Source of the DNA: JAKANT01 sp035502095
GTDB lineage: Bacteria > Pseudomonadota > Gammaproteobacteria > Burkholderiales > Burkholderiaceae_F
Assembly (NCBI GenBank): GCA_035502095.1
Contig: DATJUX010000044.1
Location: 1 to 64,000 of the forward strand
DNA: 64,000 nt
Direction of reading: 5' to 3'
Program-made: the position numbers and the translations under genes
Shown here: positions 25,539 through 34,513 of the stretch, piece after piece
How the letters are laid out: each line of letters starts with the position of its first letter
Numbering within the stretch: position 1 is the first letter of the stretch
Notes under the pieces: model-generated
The model's input: the letters and a program-made list of their open reading frames with translations, nothing else
Database searches by the model: none
Told to the model about the DNA's origin: nothing

Positions 25539-26717
25539 TCACGCGGAGTGCCCGGCGGCACGATCCAATTCTCGCGCGCGCCGCACCGCGAACCATCCCA
25601 ACAGCGCGGCGACGCTGCTCGAGAGAAACGCCGCGCTCGGCGAGACCGCCGACCATAGCCATGCCGCGATCAGGCTTCCCAGCGTGGCCCCCACTCCGTA
25701 CCCGATGCTCGTGTACAGGGCTTGCCCGCGGCCTGCGGCCCGACCGGGGAACCAGCGTTGAATCGCCAGGATGGACGCACTGTGGTGCACGGCAAACGTC
25801 ATCGCGTGCAAGAGCTGCGCAATCACCAGCACCACCGCCGATTGGGCGAATTCGGCGGTGAGGAAGAAACGCACCGCGGCAACCAGGAAGCTCGCCTCGA
25901 CCAGGCGCAACTGCTCGAAACGCCTGAACAGTCTGCCCTGCGTGTAGAAGAGGCCGATCTCGCACAGCACGCCGAGCACCCAGAACACGCCGATCTGCGT
26001 CTTCGAGTAACCAAGCACCGCCAGGTAGATCGAGAAGTACGTGTAAAGCGCGCCGTGAGCCGCGATCATCAGCAGCACGGACAGGAAGAACCAGCGCACG
26101 CGCGGCTCGGCCAGACGGGCTCGCACCGAGACGGGCTCGTGCGGCTCGCCGGCGGGCGGCGCATCTAGCACCAGGCAGCTGGCCACGAACGTCGCAGCCA
26201 GCAAACCGAGCGCGATATACGGCGTCGCCGCAAGGCCGGTGCGATCGAGCAGCGCTCCCGTGCTCAGTACGAAGACGATGAAACCGATCGATCCGGACGC
26301 GCGAAGTCTTCCGTAAAGTCCGGCCGCGCCGGGCTCGCCACGCAGATGCATCGCGGCGATGGCCTCGGCGAGCGGCACCTGGCCCGAGAGGAAGATCTGA
26401 TACACCAGCGTCACGCCGAGAACCAGGCCGAACCCGCCCGGGAGCAGGAGCGGGAGAAAGCCGAGGCAAGCAGCGAGCGTGGTCACCCGCAAGACCGCCG
26501 CCCGGTACAACGTGTGATCCGCCAGCCAGCCCCAGCCCGCGGGGGCGACGATGCGCAGGCCCTGGGCAAGCGCCGTGACGACACCGATCTGGGCTGCGGT
26601 CAGGCCGCGCCGTTCCAGATAAAGCGGCAGGTAGGTGCCGAGAACACCGCCGGCCGCGTAATAAGCCGCAAGGTAGACGCGGAGCCGCCAGGGCTGCCAG
26701 GCGGCGGCCGCCCGCAT
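25539..26717 (-). CDS. MFS transporter, HcaT/phenylpropionate permease-like
   Basis: A 392-residue 12-span carrier. It starts near WQPWRLRVYLAAYYAAGGVL with GTYLPLYLERRGLTAAQIGV, a pattern seen in the MFS_1-like / 3-phenylpropionate transporter subgroup (YxAYYAxxGxxxPYLPLYL). Halves are separated by a loop near residue 190. The ATG at 26717 lies 8 bases after the aroC stop, so it is probably co-transcribed; the frame stays open into aroC (to 26813), but that stretch is Arg/Pro-rich. The substrate is unknown. Confidence 0.8.
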   Translation of the reverse strand: MRAAAAWQPWRLRVYLAAYYAAGGVLGTYLPLYLERRGLTAAQIGVVTALAQGLRIVAPAGWGWLADHTLYRAAVLRVTTLAACLGFLPLLLPGGFGLVLGVTLVYQIFLSGQVPLAEAIAAMHLRGEPGAAGLYGRLRASGSIGFIVFVLSTGALLDRTGLAATPYIALGLLAATFVASCLVLDAPPAGEPHEPVSVRARLAEPRVRWFFLSVLLMIAAHGALYTYFSIYLAVLGYSKTQIGVFWVLGVLCEIGLFYTQGRLFRRFEQLRLVEASFLVAAVRFFLTAEFAQSAVVLVIAQLLHAMTFAVHHSASILAIQRWFPGRAAGRGQALYTSIGYGVGATLGSLIAAWLWSAVSPSAAFLSSSVAALLGWFAVRRARELDRAAGHSA

Positions 26718-26724
26718 CGGCCAG

Positions 26725-27849
26725 TCAGCCGGCGTTGCCGGGGCGCGTCCGGCTGGCCGGACCTGCGATCGGCGGCACGGTGTGCGCGACGTCGGCGTTC
26801 TGCGCGCGGTCACGCAGAGCGTGGTCGATCAGGACAAGGGCCAGCATGGCCTCGGCGATCGGCGTGGCGCGGATTCCGACACACGGGTCGTGCCGCCCTT
26901 CCGTCGCCACCGTGACCGGCTCGTTGCGGCGGTTGATCGACTGGCGGGGCAAACGGATGCTCGACGTCGGCTTGATCGCGATCGACACCTCGATGTCCTG
27001 GCCGCTCGAGATGCCTCCCAACGTGCCCCCGGCATTGTTGGAAGCGAAGCCCGAAGGCGTCAGCTGGTCACCGTGCTCGCTGCCCAGCTGCGCAACCGAC
27101 GCGAACCCGGCACCGATCTCGACGCCTTTCACGGCATTGATACCCATCATCGCGTAGGCGATCTCGGCGTCGAGCTTGTCGTACAGCGGCTCGCCGAGGC
27201 CGGCGGGTACGTCGGTCGCCACCACGCGCAGCCGTGCGCCGCACGAGTCGCCGCGCTTGCGCAGCGCGTCCATGAATTGCTCCAGCTGCGGCACGATCCG
27301 CGCGTTCGGCGCGAAAAACGGATTGGCGTCCACGTGCTCCCAGCCCTCGAATTCGATCGCGATCGCACCGAGTTGCACGAGATGTCCTCGGACCGAGGTG
27401 CCGTAGTTCTCGCGCAGCCACTTCTTCGCCACCGCTCCCGCGGCCACCATCGGTGCCGTCAGGCGCGCCGAGGCGCGTCCTCCGCCGCGCGGGTCGCGCA
27501 ATCCGTACTTGCGCCAGTACGTGTAGTCGGCATGGCCCGGACGGAAGGTGTCGAGCAGCGCCTCGTAGTCGCTGCTGCGCTGATCTTCGTTGCGGATCAG
27601 CAGCGCGATCGGCGTGCCGGTGGTCTTGCCTTCGAAGACGCCAGAGAGTATTTCGACCCGATCCGACTCACGCCGTTGCGTGACGTGGCGCGACGTGCCC
27701 GGCTTGCGCCGGTCGAGATCGGGCTGCATGTCCTCGGCCGACAGTGCGAGGCCGGGCGGACATCCATCGATGACGCAGCCGATGGCCGGCCCGTGCGACT
27801 CGCCGAAGTTGGTGACGCAGAAGATGCGCCCGAAAGTCGATCCCGACAT
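26725..27849 (-). CDS. aroC: Chorismate synthase
   Basis: A 374-residue FMN-dependent enzyme for the last step of the shikimate pathway. It opens GRIFCVTNFGESHGPAIGCV, has DYTYWRKYGLRDPRGGGRAS in the middle and ends with GRHDPCVGIRATPIAEAMLA. The full family length is present. It is 39 bases downstream of the LplT-PlsC fusion gene. Confidence 0.97.
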   Translation of the reverse strand: MSGSTFGRIFCVTNFGESHGPAIGCVIDGCPPGLALSAEDMQPDLDRRKPGTSRHVTQRRESDRVEILSGVFEGKTTGTPIALLIRNEDQRSSDYEALLDTFRPGHADYTYWRKYGLRDPRGGGRASARLTAPMVAAGAVAKKWLRENYGTSVRGHLVQLGAIAIEFEGWEHVDANPFFAPNARIVPQLEQFMDALRKRGDSCGARLRVVATDVPAGLGEPLYDKLDAEIAYAMMGINAVKGVEIGAGFASVAQLGSEHGDQLTPSGFASNNAGGTLGGISSGQDIEVSIAIKPTSSIRLPRQSINRRNEPVTVATEGRHDPCVGIRATPIAEAMLALVLIDHALRDRAQNADVAHTVPPIAGPASRTRPGNAG

Positions 27850-27888
27850 GACAAATCAATTGTAAGCGGACGCATTCCGGTCACCGGC

Positions 27889-29778
27889 TCAGAGCCAGTC
27901 CCCGCGCAGCGCGGCGACGCGCCCGTGCAGTGCTTCGGGGCTCGCAAGTGCCGGCTGCACCGGCTCGCCAACGCTGACGCCGATGCGCGAGAAGACACCG
28001 CGCCGAAGCGGCTTGGTCATCGCCGGCCCGCCTTTGCGCGAGAAAAAGGAGCCCCAGAGGCCCTGCAGGGCCACGGGAATCACGGGGACCGGATTGCTCT
28101 CGAGGATTCGCATCAGGCCAGGACGGAACGGCAGGATCACGCCTGAATCGGTGATGCGCCCCTCCGGAAAAATGCAGACGAGTTGCCCGTCGCGCAGTTC
28201 CTCGGCCACGCGCCGGAAAGCGCTTTCGACGAGTTCAGGATCGTCCTTGTACGACGCGATCGGAATCGCCTTCACCTGGCGGAACAGCCACGACAACACC
28301 GGTGTGGCGAAGATCGACCGGTCCATCACGAACCGGATCGGCCGCGGACTGATCGCCATCAGCACCAGCGCATCGACAAAGGAGACATGGTTGCTGACGA
28401 TGAGAGCGGCTCCCTGCTCGGGGATCCGCTCGGCACCCTGGCGCTGGATCCGGTACACGACCGAAACCAGCAGCCACGAGAGGAAACGCAGCAGGAACTC
28501 GGGCACCAGCGAATAGATGTAGCCCGCCACCAGGATGTTGACGATCGCCGTGGCGAGGAACAGTTGCGCGATGCTCCAGCCGAGCGCGCTCAGAACGAAC
28601 GCGCTCAGGCCTGCCGCGAGGATCAGGAACAGCGCGTTGAGAATGTTGTTGGCAGCGATGATGCGCGCGCGATGGCTTGCCTCGCAACGCGTCTGGATGA
28701 GGGCGTACAGCGGGACGCTGTAGAACCCCGCGAACAGCGCAAGCAGGAACAAATCGCTCAACACGCGCGCGTGTGCAGGCAAGGCGAGGAACTGCGGGAT
28801 GGTCTGGTCAGCCGCCGCCGGCAGCCCCTGCACCGCAAAGAAAAGATCGAGCGTAAAAGCCGACATGCCAATCGAGCCGAACGGCACGAGGCCGATCTCG
28901 ATCTGATGGCGCGACAGTCGTTCGCACAGCAAGGAACCGGCGCCGATCCCCACTGAGAACACGCCGAGCAGCAGCGTCGCCACGGCCGGATCGCCGCCGA
29001 GCGTGTCCTTGGCGAACTGCGGGAATTGAGTGAGAAACACGGCACCGAAAAACCACAGCCACGAGATCCCCAGCAGGGACAGGAACACCGAGCGTTCGCG
29101 CTGTGCAACCCTCAGGTTTTCCAGCGTCACGCGGACCGGGTTCCAGTCGATGATCAGGTTGCGCGCCGCCGCAGGGCCGACCGGGATCGCCAGGCTCGCG
29201 GCCAACCCGGCCAGCGCCAGCGCGACACAAACCACGGCCGAAACGAGGTGCCCGTTCGGCCCGCTGTCGATCAAGGCACCGGCCGTCATCGTGCCGAGCA
29301 GGATCGCGACGAAGGTCCCCATTTCCACCAGGCCGTTGCCACCGACGATTTCGCCAGGCGCGAGACGCTCCGGCAGGTAGGCGTACTTCACCGGACCGAA
29401 GAGCGTGGAGTGCAGGCCCATCAGCAGCGTGCAGGTGCAGAGGATCACGAAGCTCCGGGTGTAGAAGCCGAAGGCCGCGACCAGCATGATCGCGACCTCG
29501 AGCATCTTCACCAGCCGCATCACGCCCGCCTTTTCGAACTTGTCCGCCACTTGTCCGCTGGTCGCCGAAAACAGCAGGAACGGCAGGATGAACATTCCGG
29601 CGATCAGGTTGACCGACTGCGCCGGCTCGAGCCGGGAGAATTCGCCGGCGCGATAGGTGACGAGCAGGGTGAACGCATACTTGAAGACGTTGTCGTTGGC
29701 CGCTCCAAGGAATTGCGTCAGAAAAAACGGCGCGAAGCGGCGCTCTTTGAGGAGGAGGAACTGGCTCGGCGCGGACAA
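27889..29778 (-). CDS. MFS (LplT-like) - PlsC acyltransferase fusion protein
   Basis: A 629-residue protein in two parts. Residues 1 to about 425 form a 12-span transporter like LplT, the lysophospholipid flippase (FFLTQFLGAANDNVFKYAF, FGPVKYAYLPERL). Residues about 435-629 are a 1-acyl-glycerol-phosphate-type acyltransferase with NHVSFVDALV (NHx4D) and VCIFPEGRITD. In E. coli the transporter is separate and the acyltransferase is part of Aas; here the AMP-ligase domain is absent. A role in lysophospholipid uptake and re-acylation is likely. The start is a TTG at 29778 with GGGAG close upstream; no nearby ATG fits. Confidence 0.88.
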   Translation of the reverse strand: MSAPSQFLLLKERRFAPFFLTQFLGAANDNVFKYAFTLLVTYRAGEFSRLEPAQSVNLIAGMFILPFLLFSATSGQVADKFEKAGVMRLVKMLEVAIMLVAAFGFYTRSFVILCTCTLLMGLHSTLFGPVKYAYLPERLAPGEIVGGNGLVEMGTFVAILLGTMTAGALIDSGPNGHLVSAVVCVALALAGLAASLAIPVGPAAARNLIIDWNPVRVTLENLRVAQRERSVFLSLLGISWLWFFGAVFLTQFPQFAKDTLGGDPAVATLLLGVFSVGIGAGSLLCERLSRHQIEIGLVPFGSIGMSAFTLDLFFAVQGLPAAADQTIPQFLALPAHARVLSDLFLLALFAGFYSVPLYALIQTRCEASHRARIIAANNILNALFLILAAGLSAFVLSALGWSIAQLFLATAIVNILVAGYIYSLVPEFLLRFLSWLLVSVVYRIQRQGAERIPEQGAALIVSNHVSFVDALVLMAISPRPIRFVMDRSIFATPVLSWLFRQVKAIPIASYKDDPELVESAFRRVAEELRDGQLVCIFPEGRITDSGVILPFRPGLMRILESNPVPVIPVALQGLWGSFFSRKGGPAMTKPLRRGVFSRIGVSVGEPVQPALASPEALHGRVAALRGDWL

Positions 29779-29939
29779 TCGGGTCTCCCTAGTTGGCGCG
29801 TGCCGATCCTAGGCGAGTCGCCGACGCCCGATGGACCGATAAGAAAGGTTGCGCTGCGCGCTACCGACCGTACGCCCCGCCTCGCGCGACGATGCAGGCG
29901 CGGGACGCGCTCATCCGGAGAGGCAGTGACACCTGCTAT

Positions 29940-29963
29940 CGCGGCGCGAACGATTGCGCCGCG
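29940..29963 (-). terminator. Hairpin after the CBS-pair gene
   Basis: An 8-bp perfect stem, cgcggcgc (29940-29947) and gcgccgcg (29956-29963), lies about 10 bases beyond the stop of the CBS-domain gene. No U-run follows on the minus strand, so it may slow or protect rather than terminate. The remaining bases from 29779 to 29939 show no gene. Confidence 0.35.
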
Positions 29964-29973
29964 CCGTCCGGCC

Positions 29974-30426
29974 TCACCCGTTGACCGATTCCTGCTCCGG
30001 CCAGTCGCGGATATACGCCTTGAGCATGCGGTTCTCGAAGCTCTGCTCTTCGTACACCGCACGGGCGACGTCGTAGAACGAGATCACCCCGATCAGCGTG
30101 CGCCCCTCCGTCACCGGCATGTAGCGGGCATGCTGGTCGAGCATGATCCGGCGCACTTCGTTCACGTCGGTGTCCGGACCCACGGTGAGCGGGCCCTGCA
30201 CCATCAGTTCGCGCACGCTACGCGCAGAGAACTGCTCACCGTAGCGATGCACGGTGTTGATGACCTCGCGAAACGTCAGGATGCCGACCAGTTCGCCGTG
30301 GTCCATCACGACGACGGAGCCGATGTCGTTCTCGGCCATGCTCTGGATCGCCGAAGGAAGTGTGCTGTCGGGAGTCACCGTGAACAGCGCGTTGCCCTTG
30401 ACCCGCAGGATGTCGCTCACCTTCAT
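29974..30426 (-). CDS. CBS-pair domain protein
   Basis: A 150-residue protein made almost entirely of two CBS domains (about 7-60 and 72-130): ILRVKGNALFTVTPDSTLPS with NDIGSVVVMDHGELVGILTF, then PLTVGPDTDVNEVRRIM with MPVTEGRTLIGVISFYDVAR. CBS pairs bind adenosyl nucleotides such as AMP, ATP or SAM and act as energy or metabolite sensors. A GGGAGG ribosome site sets the start at 30426. No partner is evident; the neighbouring genes are unrelated. Confidence 0.85.
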   Translation of the reverse strand: MKVSDILRVKGNALFTVTPDSTLPSAIQSMAENDIGSVVVMDHGELVGILTFREVINTVHRYGEQFSARSVRELMVQGPLTVGPDTDVNEVRRIMLDQHARYMPVTEGRTLIGVISFYDVARAVYEEQSFENRMLKAYIRDWPEQESVNG

Positions 30427-30570
30427 GGTCGCCTCCCGTGTCGCGCGTCGACACCGTGATTGCCGACACACCCATCCTAGCCGAAGGCAGGCGCAAGCGG
30501 TATCGCGTGAAACGCGGCGAGCGGTCGCGGCGATCCTGCACCGCGCAAACCGATGCGGTGTCGCGATCGA

Positions 30571-31542
30571 TCAGCCAAGGAGCTGCTTGAAGCGCTCCAC
30601 CTCGCGCATCACCATGGACCGCACCGCCGGCTCCCAGACGGAATGGCCGGCATCGGGAACCACGACGTAGCGCGCGCTGGGCCACGCGCGCGCGAGCTCG
30701 TCGGCGCTCATGATCGGGCAAACCATGTCGTACCGCGCCTGCACGATCGACGCCGGGAGGTGGCGAATCCGGTACAGGTCACCCAGGAGCTGGTTGGGTG
30801 CGAGGAAACATCGATGTGCAAAATAGTGCGCCTCGAGCCGGGCGAGGCCGATCGCCTCGTCCGCGAAGTGCCGCACGAGTTCGGGGTTCGGCAGGAGCGT
30901 CGAGCAACTGCCCTCGAACTCGCTCCAGGCGCGCGCGTAGGGCAGGTGAATGCGCGGATCGGGGTCGAACAACCGCCGCAGGTATGCGCGCAGTACGTCG
31001 TCGCGCTCCTCGCGGGGCAGCAGTTCGACGAAGCGCCGCCACGCCTCCGGGAACACCTGGCGCAGGCTGTTGAGGAACCAGTCGATCTCGCTCTGCCGGC
31101 CGAGGAAGATCCCGCGCAGGACGAACCCGAGGCACCGGTCCGGATTGGCCTCGCCGTAGGCGAGACCGAGGGTGCTGCCCCAGGACCCGCCGAAAACGAG
31201 CCACCGGCCGACGCCCAGGTACTCGCGCAGGTGCTCGATATCCCGAACCAGGTGCGCAGTGGTGTTGTTGGCGACCTCGCCGAGCGGCGTCGAATTGCCG
31301 GCGCCACGCTGATCGAAGAGAACGATGCGGAAGAACGCCGGATCGAAAAAGCGCCGATGCTCGGGCGAACAGCCGCCACCGGGACCACCGTGCAGGAACA
31401 CGACCGGGACACCGTGTGGATTGCCGCTCACTTCCCAGTACATCGTGTGCACGTCGTCGAGCGGCAGCATGCCCGAATCGAACGGTTCTATCGCCGGGTA
31501 CAGGTCCGCGCGCGCCGCGGTCCGATTGTCCATGCGTGGCAT
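30571..31542 (-). CDS. pip: Proline iminopeptidase
   Basis: A 323-residue alpha/beta hydrolase of peptidase family S33, releasing N-terminal proline from peptides. Diagnostic features are VVFLHGGPGGGCSPEHRRFF (oxyanion region), LFDQRGAGNSTP and the nucleophile elbow FGGSWGSTLGLAYG; the catalytic His is in DAGHSVWEPA. The start at 31542 (MPRMDNRTAARADLYP) has AAGG upstream; 31533 is possible. It is divergent from metY with about 130 bases between them. Confidence 0.92.
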   Translation of the reverse strand: MPRMDNRTAARADLYPAIEPFDSGMLPLDDVHTMYWEVSGNPHGVPVVFLHGGPGGGCSPEHRRFFDPAFFRIVLFDQRGAGNSTPLGEVANNTTAHLVRDIEHLREYLGVGRWLVFGGSWGSTLGLAYGEANPDRCLGFVLRGIFLGRQSEIDWFLNSLRQVFPEAWRRFVELLPREERDDVLRAYLRRLFDPDPRIHLPYARAWSEFEGSCSTLLPNPELVRHFADEAIGLARLEAHYFAHRCFLAPNQLLGDLYRIRHLPASIVQARYDMVCPIMSADELARAWPSARYVVVPDAGHSVWEPAVRSMVMREVERFKQLLG

Positions 31543-31565
31543 TATGCCCTTCGTGTCGCACGTAC

Positions 31566-31595
31566 AAGCGCTGCAGCAACGAAGGAAAAGCGCTT
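31566..31595. repeat. 7-bp inverted repeat between pip and metY
   Basis: Arms aagcgct (31566-31572) and agcgctt (31589-31595) flank a 16-base loop in the divergent pip/metY region. The sequence gatttccc follows on the plus strand. It could be an operator or a leader hairpin of metY; there is no strong U-tract. Confidence 0.35.
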
Positions 31596-31673
31596 GATTT
31601 CCCGTCCCGCGCAATCGACGGCTTGGCGTAAGCCTCGCCCTCGGTGGGGCCCAGCCAGGAACACGGCACGACG

Positions 31674-32975
31674 ATGAGCGGCCCGAAACATCCTCGCTTC
31701 GATACCCTGACTCTGCATGCCGGGCAGCCCGTCGATCCGGCCACCGGTGCGCGCGCCGTACCGATCTACGCGTCGACGTCGTTCTGCTTCGAAGATTCCG
31801 AGCATGCGGCGTCGCTGTTCAACATGGAGCGCGCGGGGCACGTCTACTCGCGCATTTCGAATCCGACCGTCGCGGTTCTGGAGGAGCGCATCGCTGCGCT
31901 CGAGCGCGGCGTCGGTGCGATCGCGACCGCCAGCGGCCAGGCGGCCCTGCACCTCGCCATCGTTACCTTGATGGGCACGGGTGGCCACATCGTCGCGAGC
32001 CGGGCGCTTTACGGCGGATCGCACAACCTGCTCGCCTACACGCTGAAGCGCTTCGGCATCGCGACGACGTTTGTCAACCCGCGTGACCTCGACCAATGGC
32101 GCCACGCGATCCGGGCGGAGACGCGACTCCTGTTCGGCGAGACGTTGGGCAACCCGGGACTCGACGTGCTCGACGTACCGGGGGTCGCTGCCATCGCGCA
32201 CGAGCACGGCGTGCCCTTGCTCGTCGACAGTACGTTCACCACGCCGTTTCTCATGCAGCCATTCGAGCACGGGGCCGACCTCGTGTATCACTCGGCCACC
32301 AAGTTCCTCGGCGGCCATGGCGTGGCGATCGGTGGTTTGCTGGTGGACGGAGGCTCGTTCGACTGGGAGGCAAGCGGCAAGTTCGACGTCCTGTGCGCGC
32401 CGTACGAGGGCTTTCACGGGATGGTCTTCGCCGAAGAAAGCTCGGTCGCACCGTTCCTGCTGCGCGCACGCCGCGAGGGACTGCGCGATTTCGGCGCTTG
32501 CATGAGCCCGCACACTGCCTTCCTGCTCCTGCAGGGCGTAGAGACGCTCCCATTGCGCATGCAGCGCCACGTGGAAAACACGCGCAAAGTGGTCGCCTTC
32601 CTCGCCGAGCAGCCCCAGGTCGAGTCGGTCGCTTACCCGGAACTGCCGTCCCATCCCGATCGCGCGCTCGCTGCGCGCCTCCTGCCACGCGGGTGCGGTG
32701 GGGTGTTCAGCTTCAACCTCAAAGGGACGCGCGCGGCGGGCGCGCGGTTCGTCGAACAGCTGGCGGTCTTCTCGCATCTCGCGAACGTCGGCGACGCCAA
32801 GTCGCTCGTGATACATCCCGCTTCGACGACGCACTTCCGTGTGCCGGATGCGGAACTTGCCGCCGCGGGGATTACGCAAGGCACGATTCGCCTGTCGATC
32901 GGCCTCGAGGACCCGGACGATCTGATCGAGGACCTGGGACGCGCCATGAAGGCTGCGGCGAAGGTGGCGACGTGA
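31674..32975 (+). CDS. metY: O-acetylhomoserine sulfhydrylase (MetY type)
   Basis: A 433-residue PLP enzyme of the Cys/Met family. FDTLTLHAGQPVDPATGARA with VPIYASTSFCFEDSEHAA is the typical MetY opening, and the PLP lysine is Lys210 in VYHSATKFLGGHG. SLVIHPASTTHFRV is the substrate-side motif. MetY makes homocysteine from O-acetylhomoserine and sulfide. The longer N-terminal insertions and GMVFAEESSVAPF region separate it from MetZ, also present in this window. The downstream hydrolase starts within its stop codon. Confidence 0.88.
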   Translation: MSGPKHPRFDTLTLHAGQPVDPATGARAVPIYASTSFCFEDSEHAASLFNMERAGHVYSRISNPTVAVLEERIAALERGVGAIATASGQAALHLAIVTLMGTGGHIVASRALYGGSHNLLAYTLKRFGIATTFVNPRDLDQWRHAIRAETRLLFGETLGNPGLDVLDVPGVAAIAHEHGVPLLVDSTFTTPFLMQPFEHGADLVYHSATKFLGGHGVAIGGLLVDGGSFDWEASGKFDVLCAPYEGFHGMVFAEESSVAPFLLRARREGLRDFGACMSPHTAFLLLQGVETLPLRMQRHVENTRKVVAFLAEQPQVESVAYPELPSHPDRALAARLLPRGCGGVFSFNLKGTRAAGARFVEQLAVFSHLANVGDAKSLVIHPASTTHFRVPDAELAAAGITQGTIRLSIGLEDPDDLIEDLGRAMKAAAKVAT

Positions 32976-33808
32976 GACTCGGTGTCGGGCCGCAATACCT
33001 GTTCGCCTATACGGGTGGCAGGGCCTTCGATCCGGACCTCCCGTGCGCGGTGTTCCTGCACGGTGCCCAGCACGATCACAGCGTCTGGACCCTGCAAAGC
33101 CGCTACCTCGCGCATCACGGCTTCGGTGTGCTTGCCGTGGATCTGCCCGGACATGGCCGCAGCGATGGACCGCCGCTTGAATCCGTCGAGGCCATCGGCG
33201 AGCGCATCGCGCAGGCGCTGCGACCGCTCGACGTCGGGCGCTTTCTTCTGATCGGCCACAGCATGGGGTCGCTGGTCGCGCTCGAGGCGGCGCGTCGCAT
33301 GCGCGAATGCGTCGGCGGCGTGGCTCTCTGCGCGACCGCCTTTCCAATGCGCGTCTCCGAGGATCTGCTCGCGGCAACCCGCACCAATCCGCCCGCCGCG
33401 ATGGAGATGATCAACGTCTGGTCGCATCGCGCATCGATCGCGCCCTTCGTCGCCCGCCCGGGCAACCCCGGACCGGGCTTCTCGATCGTCTGGCAGAACC
33501 TGCGCCTGATGCAGCGAATCGCACGTGTCAATGGCAGCACCGTCCTGCCCACCGACTTCGCTGCGTGCAACGCCTACGCCGGTGGCGTGGAGGCGATCAA
33601 GGCCCTGGCCTGTCCGGTACTCTTCCTGCTGGGCGCAGCCGATAGCATGACACTGCCGAAGTTCGCGCGCGGCTTGATCGAAACCGCTGCGCACGGACGC
33701 GTCGTCCAGTTGCCGGACACCGGTCACGCGATGATGGCCGAGAATCCGGAAGGCGTGCGCCGGGCGCTGGCGGACTTCGCCCGGTCAGTGTGCCGCGCTC
33801 CCAGCTGA
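32972..33808 (+). CDS. Alpha/beta hydrolase
   Basis: A 278-residue alpha/beta-fold hydrolase. CAVFLHGAQHDHSVWTLQSR is the oxyanion strand, VLAVDLPGHGRSDGPPL follows, the nucleophile serine is in LIGHSMGSLVALEAA, and the catalytic His is in LPDTGHAMMAENPE. It starts with GTG at 32972, overlapping the metY stop (GTGA), so translation is probably coupled. The substrate is unknown; it is too short and lacks the MetX signature to be an acyl-homoserine transferase. Confidence 0.85.
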   Translation: MRLGVGPQYLFAYTGGRAFDPDLPCAVFLHGAQHDHSVWTLQSRYLAHHGFGVLAVDLPGHGRSDGPPLESVEAIGERIAQALRPLDVGRFLLIGHSMGSLVALEAARRMRECVGGVALCATAFPMRVSEDLLAATRTNPPAAMEMINVWSHRASIAPFVARPGNPGPGFSIVWQNLRLMQRIARVNGSTVLPTDFAACNAYAGGVEAIKALACPVLFLLGAADSMTLPKFARGLIETAAHGRVVQLPDTGHAMMAENPEGVRRALADFARSVCRAPS

Positions 33809-33827
33809 CCGTCCCGCCTCGTCGCTG

Positions 33828-34460
33828 ATGACCGCAAGTGTCAACTGGGACACGTACTGGCTCTATGTCCTGGCCGAAGCCGCGCTGAGTCTCTCGCCCG
33901 GCCCGGCCGTCATGCTCGTCATCGCATACGGTCTGACGCATGGTGCGCGCCGGTCGATCCCCGCCGCGCTCGGGATACTTTGCGCGAACGCGTTCTATTT
34001 CTCGCTCTCCGCAACCAGCCTGGGTGCCCTGCTGGTCGCGTCGCGGACCTTCTTCAACATCGTCAGGTGGTTGGGGGCCGCCTATCTCGTGATCCTTGGC
34101 GCCCGCGCGCTGATCGGCAAGCCCACGCCGATCTCGGTCTCGCGCCCGGGCAGCAAGGCGGCACCGGGCGCCGTCTTTCTCTCCGGCGTGACGCTGCAGC
34201 TTGCCAACCCGAAGACGCTGATCTTCTTCGCCGCCATCCTGCCGCAGTTCGTCGACCCGCGCCTGCCCATCGGCGCCCAGATGCTCTGGCTAGCCGCAGG
34301 GTCCGTGATACCGGAGTTCTTCATCCTTCTCGGTTACGGCTATCTCGCCGCGCGCGCGGCCGGTTTCGCCACCGACCCGCGCTATGCGCGCTGGACCGAT
34401 CGGCTGGCGGGTCTGCTCGTCCTCGCTGCCGCGGCGCTGGTGCTCTCCGTCACGACTTGA
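33828..34460 (+). CDS. LysE/RhtB family exporter
   Basis: A 210-residue membrane protein with about six spans and the family opening LYVLAEAALSLSPGPAVMLV (the SPGP motif). GARRSIPAALGILCANAFY and LQLANPKTLIFFAAILPQF are typical. Members export amino acids such as lysine, homoserine or threonine. It starts 19 bases after the hydrolase gene and could form an operon with metY, which would suit an exporter of a methionine-pathway compound, but this is inference. Confidence 0.9.
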   Translation: MTASVNWDTYWLYVLAEAALSLSPGPAVMLVIAYGLTHGARRSIPAALGILCANAFYFSLSATSLGALLVASRTFFNIVRWLGAAYLVILGARALIGKPTPISVSRPGSKAAPGAVFLSGVTLQLANPKTLIFFAAILPQFVDPRLPIGAQMLWLAAGSVIPEFFILLGYGYLAARAAGFATDPRYARWTDRLAGLLVLAAAALVLSVTT

Positions 34461-34481
34461 ATGCCGCATCACAAGCGGCAT
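34461..34481 (+). terminator. Hairpin immediately after the LysE-family gene
   Basis: A perfect 7-bp stem, atgccgc (34461-34467) and gcggcat (34475-34481), starts at the base after the stop codon. No U-tract follows, so termination is uncertain. Confidence 0.35.
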
Positions 34482-34513
34482 AGATTCATCGCAAGGGACG
34501 AAAGGAGGGGTCC

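Noticed and set aside
31561..31673. Possible SAH or SAM riboswitch ahead of metY (gcgctgcagcaac, gcgcttgattt)
   Set aside because: Only short fragments match. The pairing partners of the SAH class and the AAAUGC.GCUAAA segment of SAM-II are missing.
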